Assembly: GCA_016190145.1 (NCBI GenBank)
Contig: JACPRD010000123.1
Span: forward strand, 1 to 40,252
Source: Planctomycetota bacterium
Lineage (GTDB): Bacteria > Planctomycetota > MHYJ01 > WSZJ01
Reading direction: 5' to 3'
Length of the DNA: 40,252 nt
In this document: positions 35,675 through 40,252 of the stretch, in pieces
Layout of the letters: every line of letters begins with the position of its first letter
Numbering within the stretch: position 1 is the first letter of the stretch
The notes under the pieces: model-generated
Told to the model about the DNA's origin: nothing
Seen by the model: the letters and a program-made list of their open reading frames with translations, nothing else
Databases searched by the model: none
Translations under genes and position numbers: made by a program

Positions 35675-36982
35675 ATGAGCCGTCGCGAAGCGATGCTCGC
35701 CGCCGTCCTCCTCGCCGCTGTCGTGGCCGCGCTGCTCCTGGCGCGGAAGCGCGGCGAAGAGCGGGCTGAAGCGCGTGCGTCGGGCGTGGCACGCCAGGCG
35801 GGGCCGCCCTCGGAGTCTCCGGCGCCGCGGGCGGCGGGGGGCAATCCGGGAGACGACCCTCTCGGGACCAAGCCTGAGCCCCGCCGCCGCGGACTCTGGC
35901 GACTGGAACCCGAAGAAGCTGCGCGACTTGGCGCCTCGAATCTCCCGCATCCGTGGACGGACTACCTGGATCTGCGCGAGGAAGTTTTCGCCGCATGGGC
36001 CGGGAAGCGCCTGGAACTCGACCTCAAGGACACGCCCTTCACAGACTTGCCCGCCATTCTCGGCGCCGCGACCGGCCTCGTCCTGCGGATCGATCCCGGA
36101 GTCCTCGGCGACGGACCCGCGACCCTCCGCGGCTCCTTCACCGCCGTCGAAGCCCTCCGGGCCATCGCCCGCGCCCGCTACGTCCGATTCACCGTGGGGA
36201 CCGACGGAATCGCCTGCCTGGCGCCGCTCGATTCGCCCGCGGAAACCGAGCCGGCTTTCGCGGCGGAACTGATGGTCTGGGACCGCGCCGTCTGGCGCCG
36301 GGAGACCGAGGCGCCCGATCCGGAGGAGGAGAAGGAGGCGGCGGCCGTGCGGAAGCGGCTTCAGGATCCCGAGAAGCACGGCGTGGAGATCGTGAGGCAG
36401 CCTTTGCGGGCAGCTCTCTGGAAAATCTCGGAAATCTACGGCGTGGAATTCGACTATCCGCATATCCGCTCCGACCGCGGGCCGCTCTGGGAGGAGGAGG
36501 TGACGTTCGTTAGCGAGGGCGCGACACTCCGGGAGGCGCTGAAGGCGATCCTGACCCCCCATCGTTACGCCTTCCGGGTCAGCAGCTACGGGCTCGAGCT
36601 CACGATCACCGACGAGATCCGGGACGACCCGGAAATCGAGGACTGGGCGGAGACCGAACTCAAGCGGCGCCGGGCAGGAATCGCGAAGGTGCGCGAGGTG
36701 CGCGTCCGGCTGGACGGCTGTCCGCTCGCCGCCGGGGACATCGTCGCGGAATGCGCGCGGCAGGGCGGCTTCCCATGCCGCCTCGATCCGCGCCTCGGGG
36801 CATCGCCGACCCGCTGGAAAGCGGTGGAGGCGGAGATGGCGCTGGGCGCCGTGCTGGACGAGGCGGCGGCGGGGACCGGCGGCGCCTGGGAGCTGCGCCG
36901 CGCCGGCTGGCCGGAGGCCGGGGAATACGAGAGCGCCGGATGGGTGCTGTGGTTCTACGCGACGCCGTCCCCGACGAAGTGA
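35675..36982 (+). CDS. Membrane-anchored protein with three STN-like (secretin N-terminal) modules
   Basis: 435 residues. One membrane anchor (MLAAVLLAAVVAALLLAR), a low-complexity linker to about residue 70, then three repeats of the short STN type. Module 1 has LELDLKDTPFTDLPAILGAA and LRGSFTAVEALRAIARA. Module 2 has VEIVRQPLRAALWKISEIYG and VSEGATLREALKAIL. Module 3 has VRVRLDGCPLAAGDIVAECA and VEAEMALGAVLDEAA. STN modules occur at the N-terminus of secretins and TonB receptors; here no channel domain follows, so this is a stand-alone periplasmic protein, perhaps an adaptor. The stop codon overlaps the first base of a large palindrome. Confidence 0.55.
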   Translation: MSRREAMLAAVLLAAVVAALLLARKRGEERAEARASGVARQAGPPSESPAPRAAGGNPGDDPLGTKPEPRRRGLWRLEPEEAARLGASNLPHPWTDYLDLREEVFAAWAGKRLELDLKDTPFTDLPAILGAATGLVLRIDPGVLGDGPATLRGSFTAVEALRAIARARYVRFTVGTDGIACLAPLDSPAETEPAFAAELMVWDRAVWRRETEAPDPEEEKEAAAVRKRLQDPEKHGVEIVRQPLRAALWKISEIYGVEFDYPHIRSDRGPLWEEEVTFVSEGATLREALKAILTPHRYAFRVSSYGLELTITDEIRDDPEIEDWAETELKRRRAGIAKVREVRVRLDGCPLAAGDIVAECARQGGFPCRLDPRLGASPTRWKAVEAEMALGAVLDEAAAGTGGAWELRRAGWPEAGEYESAGWVLWFYATPSPTK

Positions 36983-37106
36983 GAGCGCGTGAAGAATTCG
37001 AGCGCCTGCGGCGGTCGGACCTCGCTTCGCGACGCCGCCCAAATGCGGGCGGCGTCGCTGCGCTCGCCCCGACCGCTCGCCGTCGCTCGCCTTCTTCACG
37101 CGCTCT
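36982..37106. repeat. 125-bp imperfect palindrome
   Basis: The outer arms AGAGCGCGTGAAGAA / TTCTTCACGCGCTCT and the inner arms GACGCCGCCC / GGGCGGCGTC (loop AAATGC) are perfect. Between them the arms are about two-thirds identical with small offsets. As RNA it would form one ~60-bp hairpin right after the stop codon at 36980. It could be a terminator or a REP/MITE-like mobile palindrome. No copy was noticed elsewhere in the window. Confidence 0.7.
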
Positions 37107-37333
37107 GGGAACAGCGCTCGTGAGACCGGGCTCTCGGAGCTGCCGGTCATGGGGTCAGTGCGAGCAGCCTGCTCGAGCTGGACGTTGTAGGCGGGACGGA
37201 ACCCGCCGTCTCCCATCTTCATGACGCGGGCTTCGGGATCGGTGGACGAGACGCGGGCCTCGGGACGCTTGCCTTCGGGCTTGTTCTCGCGCACTTTCGG
37301 AAGTTCTTCGAGGGCTTTGTCGATATCCGGGGG
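37107..37333 (-). mobile_element. Remnant of an IS1182-family transposase
   Basis: On the minus strand about 37172-37333 reads DIDKALEELPKVRENKPEGK, RPEARVSSTDPEARVMKMGD and GGFRPAYNVQLE. The stretch STDPEARVMKMxDGGFRPAYNVQ is a well-conserved internal segment of IS1182 transposases. Neither the N- nor the C-terminal part of the transposase is present, and no terminal repeats can be assigned. The piece lies against the 5' end of the truncated WD40 gene, suggesting that insertion followed by deletion removed the start of that gene. Confidence 0.7.
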
Positions 37334-38416
37334 GACGTGCACGTCGATCTCGTCGACACCGCGACCGGCGACGTCGTGGAGACCTGCTCGGGCCACACGT
37401 ACAGCGTCCGCGACGCCGAATTCGGCCGCGACGGCCGGCGCTTCGTCACCGCCAGCCAGGACACGACCGCCGCCGTGTGGGACACCGAGCCCGGAAGCGA
37501 ACTCCCGCGGATCCCTGCCCCGCGCGACGGCGACCGCGTCTTCGAACTGGACGCCGGCCGGCGCCTGATCCTGTTCATGCCGGCCCGCACAAACCGGCTT
37601 GCCGTCGCGGACGCCGCCACCGGCGCCACCCTGCGAACGCTGGTCGAAGAAGGCCGGCGGGAACTCCGCGGCCTCTTCCTTGAAGACGGCAACGTCGCCG
37701 CCTGAGATGACACCGCCGGCTCTCCCCGGATCCTCGACGGCCGCACGGGGCAGGTCCTGAAGACGCTCGATTCCCCCGCCGGCGCGTGCGCGGGCCTCAT
37801 CCGGATTGGCGGCTTCCTCGGCGGCCGCTTTCGCCCCGGCGGACCCGACGTCTACCGGGTCTGGACCGTCGCCGGCGAAATCGCCGGCACCGTCACCGTC
37901 GAGGAGGATGCCCCGCGCTGGGCCATCTCCCCCGACGGCACCCTCCTCCTCCTCGCCTGCAACGCCACCGGCTACGCCGCACTGTACGACGTTCGCGCGG
38001 GCCGCCCCATCCGGCGGTTCGTCGGCCACAGTGGCGCCGTCCTCGCCGCTGCGTTCGCGGGGGACGGCTCGCGCTGCCTCACTACCGCCGTCGACACCAC
38101 CTGCCGCCGCTGGGAGACCGCGACCGGCCGCCAGATCGCCACCCTCCCCTGGCCGCGCCTCGAAGCCCTCCGCGTTTCGCCCAGCCCCGACGGCAGCCTC
38201 GCCCGCGAATGGGCCCGCCTCCACCCCTCCGCCATCGCACGGACCCGCGCCGCCGAAATCGCCCTCCGCGAACGCCACTTCCAGGACGCCGCCGACGCCT
38301 CGCGCCAGGCCCTCGCCGTCTACCCGCGACACCTGCACGCCCTTTTCACTCTCGCCCGGGCCGCCTCCGGCCTGGCCGCCGCGCAGGCGGGCGGAAACGG
38401 CCGCGGCGCGGCCTGA
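37334..38416 (+). pseudogene. WD40/TPR gene, 5'-truncated and with an in-frame TGA
   Basis: One reading frame runs from the edge of the IS remnant to the TGA at 38414. It shows WD40 blades: CSGHTYSVRDAEFGRDGRRF then TASQDTTAAVWD, GRPIRRFVGHSGAVLAAAFA and TTAVDTTCRRWETATGRQIA, followed by a TPR-like end (EIALRERHFQDAADASRQAL). The frame is broken by TGA at 37703-37705, in DGNVAA-stop-DDTAGSPRILD, where a propeller blade would normally have Trp (TGG). There is no start codon context or signal at the 5' side. The gene is most likely dead: truncated by the mobile element and carrying a nonsense mutation. Confidence 0.75.
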
Positions 38417-38469
38417 ATGAGGCGGAAGTCCTCGGGAGCCGCCGGGAGGCCTTCAAGCAGTGCGAATCG

Positions 38470-39243
38470 CTACTTCTTCTCCGTCAGGTCCTTCCACTCC
38501 AGCCGCGCCGCGCCCAGCACCTTCTTCGTCTCCGGATCGCGCGCCACGACGGCGAGGTAGACGCTCTCGACCTTCCAGTCCTTCCCCGCCGGGACCTCGA
38601 ACGCGACCTTCCCGTCCTTGTCCGGCACGACCGGCTTCGAGAGATACCGCACGACCGCGAACTCCGTCACCGTCCGTCCCTTCAGCTCCCCAGCCTTGAT
38701 CTCGGTCGTCAGCCCGTTCTCCGCCGCCGCGATCGTCACCTCGATCGGCTGTTTCTCGTCCTGCGTCACCTCGATCGTCGCCTCGACGACCGCCCCCGTC
38801 GCCGACCGATTCCCCGACGCCTCGATCCGCGCGACTGCCGCAACGTTGCCGTCCTCCTCGATCTTCTTCGCGGCCTGCTTCAGGCTCGGCGTATGCATCG
38901 CGCCGCCCACCACCACCATCGGCGTGTACATCCCGGTCAGCGCGAACGGCTTCGCGTACGCCTTCTGAGCCTCCGTCATCTGCTTCGAGCCGAACGGATC
39001 CTTCCATCCCAGCTTGTCCCAGTAGTCCACGTGGTACGCGAGCGCGATCGCGTTCTCGAATCCCTTCTCGCGCCGAGCGACCTTGCCGAGGAACTCCTCG
39101 GCGGGCGGGCAGGATTCTCAGCCCTGGCTTGTGAAAAGTTCGACGAGCACGGGCATACCGGCAGGGGGTTTCGGCTCCTCGGCGGCGGCCGGAGCGAGGA
39201 GGAGCGGCGTGAGGACGAGGAGCGAGGAGAGGCGTAGATTCAC
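38470..39243 (-). CDS. Probable selenoprotein: DUF1223 thioredoxin-like, UxxC motif
   Basis: 257 residues if TGA 39118-39120 is read as selenocysteine. GTG 39243 opens the signal peptide VNLRLSSLLVLTPLLLAPAA, cleaved before EEPKPP. VLVELFTSQG-U-ESCPPAEE lines up with the DUF1223 motif FTSQGCSSCPPA, the TGA falling exactly on the first Cys of CxxC. The family sequence then continues in the same frame (YHVDYWDKLGWKDPFGSK, TGMYTPMVVVGGA) for 215 codons. A SECIS-like hairpin follows the TGA. Probably an exported thiol/selenol redox protein. The start is uncertain: no Shine-Dalgarno. A tiny frame ATG AGC CGC CCG TGA (MSRP) overlaps the GTG. Alternative: nonsense mutation TGC to TGA. Confidence 0.65.
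39085..39102 (-). promoter_or_regulatory. Candidate bacterial SECIS element
   Basis: On the minus strand GCCGAGG-AGTT-CCTCGGC: a perfect 7-bp stem and a 4-nt loop with G as its second base. The stem begins 15 nt after the TGA and the loop 22 nt after it, within the 16-37 nt range stated for bacterial SECIS loops, which need a G in the first two loop positions. It lies inside the coding sequence, as bacterial elements do. Confidence 0.6.
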
Positions 39244-39274
39244 GGGCGGCTCATGGATGTGGGGAAGAGCGAAG

Positions 39275-39280
39275 ATTGTA
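39275..39280 (-). promoter_or_regulatory. Candidate -10 box of the selenoprotein gene
   Basis: TACAAT on the minus strand, 31 nt before the GTG. TTGGAA lies 20 nt upstream of it, a longer than ideal spacing for a -35 box. Confidence 0.3.
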
Positions 39281-39316
39281 AGCGAAGTTCGGTAATTCAC
39301 TTCCAACCTGTCGTGA

Positions 39317-39340
39317 CCCTGATGGCGAATTCCGTCAGGG
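39317..39340 (-). other. Second hairpin upstream of the selenoprotein gene
   Basis: Plus-strand arms CCCTGATGG and CCGTCAGGG pair over 9 positions with one G-T pair, with a 6-nt loop. It lies between the terminator-like hairpin and the selenoprotein promoter. It may help terminate transcription from the lipoprotein gene; no other role is evident. Confidence 0.35.
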
Positions 39341-39343
39341 CTC

Positions 39344-39396
39344 AAAACGGCCGCCCCGGCGGGCCCCCCTCCTCGAGAGGTCGACCCGCCGGGGCG
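39344..39396 (-). terminator. Rho-independent-like terminator of lipoprotein 2
   Basis: The arms CGCCCCGGCGGG and CCCGCCGGGGCG (12 bp, perfect) enclose a 21-nt loop. On the minus strand they are followed by GCCGTTTTG, a short T-run. It lies 15 nt after the stop codon of the small lipoprotein gene at 39411. Confidence 0.6.
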
Positions 39397-39410
39397 ACGA
39401 TTGACCACGT

Positions 39411-39566
39411 CTAACGGTGCGGCATCGGAGGCTTCGGAGGCTTCGGAGGCCTCGGCGGTCCGGGCCGGCTGTAGTGCCGGTCGTGGTAGTAACCGCCCGG
39501 GACGATGATGCAGCCGGACAGCACCGGCAAGCTCACGATGACCGCGATCTGCAGGAGCTTCTTCAT
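39411..39566 (-). CDS. Small Pro-rich lipoprotein (paralog 2)
   Basis: 51 residues, too short to stand out by length but well supported. MKKLLQIAVIVSLPVLSGC is a lipoprotein signal, followed by IIVPGGYYHDRHYSRPGPPR and a tail of PPKPP repeats ending PPMPHR, like paralog 1 at 35341-35565. The ribosome binding site AAAGGAG is 5 nt from the ATG. A hairpin touches it on the 5' side exactly as in paralog 1, and a terminator-like hairpin follows the gene. It is divergent from the broken NTPase gene. Function unknown; His/Tyr content suggests metal or surface binding at most. Confidence 0.75.
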   Translation of the reverse strand: MKKLLQIAVIVSLPVLSGCIIVPGGYYHDRHYSRPGPPRPPKPPKPPMPHR

Positions 39567-39578
39567 GACTTCTCCTTT

Positions 39579-39595
39579 CCCGTGTTGAAAACGGG
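39579..39595 (-). promoter_or_regulatory. Leader hairpin abutting the Shine-Dalgarno of lipoprotein 2
   Basis: On the minus strand CCCGT-TTTCAAC-ACGGG: 5-bp stem, 7-nt loop, directly followed by AAAGGAG. The stem sequence and its distance to the ATG (12 nt) are the same as in paralog 1, while the loop differs. Confidence 0.6.
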
Positions 39596-39647
39596 CGCTC
39601 TGCGGCTATCTGTTGAAACGCGGGGAGAGCCGGGAATAGTCCCTCGC

Positions 39648-39653
39648 TACAAT
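39648..39653 (+). promoter_or_regulatory. Candidate -10 box, leaderless start of the NTPase gene
   Basis: TACAAT, 7 nt before the ATG at 39661. Confidence 0.4.
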
Positions 39654-39660
39654 CGAACTC

Positions 39661-40114
39661 ATGCCCAGCCAGGATCCCTCACCGGTCGGCCTCCACCCGC
39701 GCGCCCGCGCTCTCGTGACCCCCCGCGGCCGCGCCACGCCCGATGGCGAGGTGCTGCCGATCGAGATGCTGCTCGAACCCTACGTCGAGGCCGGGTCTCC
39801 CGGCGCGATCCGGATTTCGGGCGGGCGGGGAAGCGGCCGGAGCACGGCGCTGGTGCACCTCGAGGCGGTATTCGGTAAACGAAAGGGAGTCCTGTACCTC
39901 ACGATCTCCTCCTGCAGGTGGCCTCCGTGCTCAAAGCCCAGTTGGCCTCCGCGACCCAGCTGCGCGACATCCTCGCATCGGGGGACTGCGACGCCCACCC
40001 CACGGCGGCCGGCCTGATGCTCGCCCTCCATCCCTCCTGGCGACCGGCCGGGCGACCCCTTCCCCGCCTGACAGGAGCCCCGCTCGCCCGCGCCCGGTGG
40101 AAGAAGCTCGATCT
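39661..40114 (+). pseudogene. P-loop NTPase gene broken by deletion/frameshift
   Basis: From ATG 39661 the frame reads sensibly for about 80 residues, including PIEMLLEPYVEAGSPGAIRI and the Walker A-like GGRGSGRSTAL. After GKRKGVLYL the frame loses sense. A different frame starting near 39900 then reads HDLLLQVASVLKAQLASATQ, LRDILASGDCDAHPTAAGLM and LALHPSWRP, with good codon use, up to the mobile-like element at 40115. No Walker B is seen between. I read this as the N-terminus of a STAND-like or AAA NTPase joined to a later part of the same or another protein by an internal deletion. The rest may have lain beyond the window or been lost. Confidence 0.5.
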
Positions 40115-40233
40115 CAGAGTTTGTGAAAAAATCGGCCTGGGATGCTCCGTCGGCCGGCAGGGAGACCCACGGTCGGCAGAACTGGACGAGCCGACCGACT
40201 CCGCCCCCCAGTCCGATTTTCTCACAAACTCTG
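40115..40233. mobile_element. MITE-like element, 119 bp
   Basis: Terminal inverted repeats of 27 bp: the left begins CAGAGTTTGTGAAAAAATCG and the right, read on the other strand, CAGAGTTTGTGAGAAAATCG; both continue to CTGGG, matching 25 of 27. There is no room for a transposase. A clear target-site duplication is not visible (GATCT on the left, GGGGG on the right). It lies in the broken NTPase gene region near the window edge. It may be a miniature element moved by a transposase elsewhere in the genome, or two nearby ends of a deleted IS. Confidence 0.55.
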
Positions 40234-40252
40234 GGGGGCAAAGCACTTCCAG

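Noticed and set aside
37703..37705. TGA in the WD40 gene as a second selenocysteine codon
   Set aside because: The position fits a propeller Trp rather than a redox Cys, no hairpin with a G at the loop start lies at the right distance, and the gene is already truncated by an IS remnant.
38470..39030. A shorter DUF1223 gene starting at the internal start codon at 39030 (MDYWDKLGW)
   Set aside because: It would begin inside the conserved HVDYWDxLGW core and lack the signal peptide and the redox motif, both of which are present upstream in the same frame.
38470..39120. TGA read as Trp throughout the genome (recoded genetic code)
   Set aside because: TGA ends many intact genes here, for example the MGMT-like, GMC, ferritin-like, FG-GAP and STN-repeat genes.

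Overview
The window is high-GC DNA of a free-living bacterium, probably from the Planctomycetota or a related deep lineage of large genomes. That placement is inferred from style: a Ser/Thr kinase fused to zinc ribbons and TPRs, a PQQ-propeller lipoprotein, a SUMF1-like lipoprotein, a membrane-anchored zinc-ribbon/HEAT protein and a pseudopilin-like secreted protein. No rRNA, tRNA or CRISPR array was found. Several start codons lie only 6-9 nt after a TAnnAT -10-like box, which suggests many leaderless mRNAs.

Layout. 1-2761: broken nucleotidyltransferase remnant, secreted HExxH peptidase, MGMT-like and GNAT genes. 2774-14197: carbohydrate region. A GH133 debranching enzyme converges on a tight seven-gene minus-strand operon, read in the order GMC dehydrogenase, ferritin-like protein, sorbitol-dehydrogenase-type small subunit, inosose dehydratase IolE, FG-GAP protein, DUF4432 and GH63. 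It could oxidise an inositol or sugar without an NAD-dependent IolG and then dehydrate the keto product. 14323-18984: TMEM175 channel, two accessory ATPases in AT-richer DNA, and a secreted protein. 19126-25264: envelope and scaffold proteins. 25317-25962: decayed grpB and higBA. 25963-32146: alpha/beta hydrolase, PPK2, two poorly known proteins, an internally deleted CASTOR/POLLUX-type channel, and an EEP-family lipoprotein. 32191-40252: large kinase fusion, STN-repeat protein, palindrome, IS1182 remnant, WD40 pseudogene, a probable selenoprotein, twin small lipoproteins, a broken NTPase and a MITE-like element.

The most interesting locus is 38470-39243 (minus). It encodes a DUF1223 thioredoxin-like protein in which the first cysteine of the family CxxC motif is an in-frame TGA, giving UxxC. 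A 7-bp stem with an AGUU loop starts 15 nt after the TGA, at the place and of the form expected for a bacterial SECIS. A nonsense mutation is the main alternative, because other genes nearby are clearly decayed.

A second theme is gene damage. Two genes have their ends joined with the middle missing, one has a single-base frameshift, one has a nonsense codon, and two places hold orphan copies of a neighbouring gene's 3' end. This may be real recombination and decay or, for some, assembly error.
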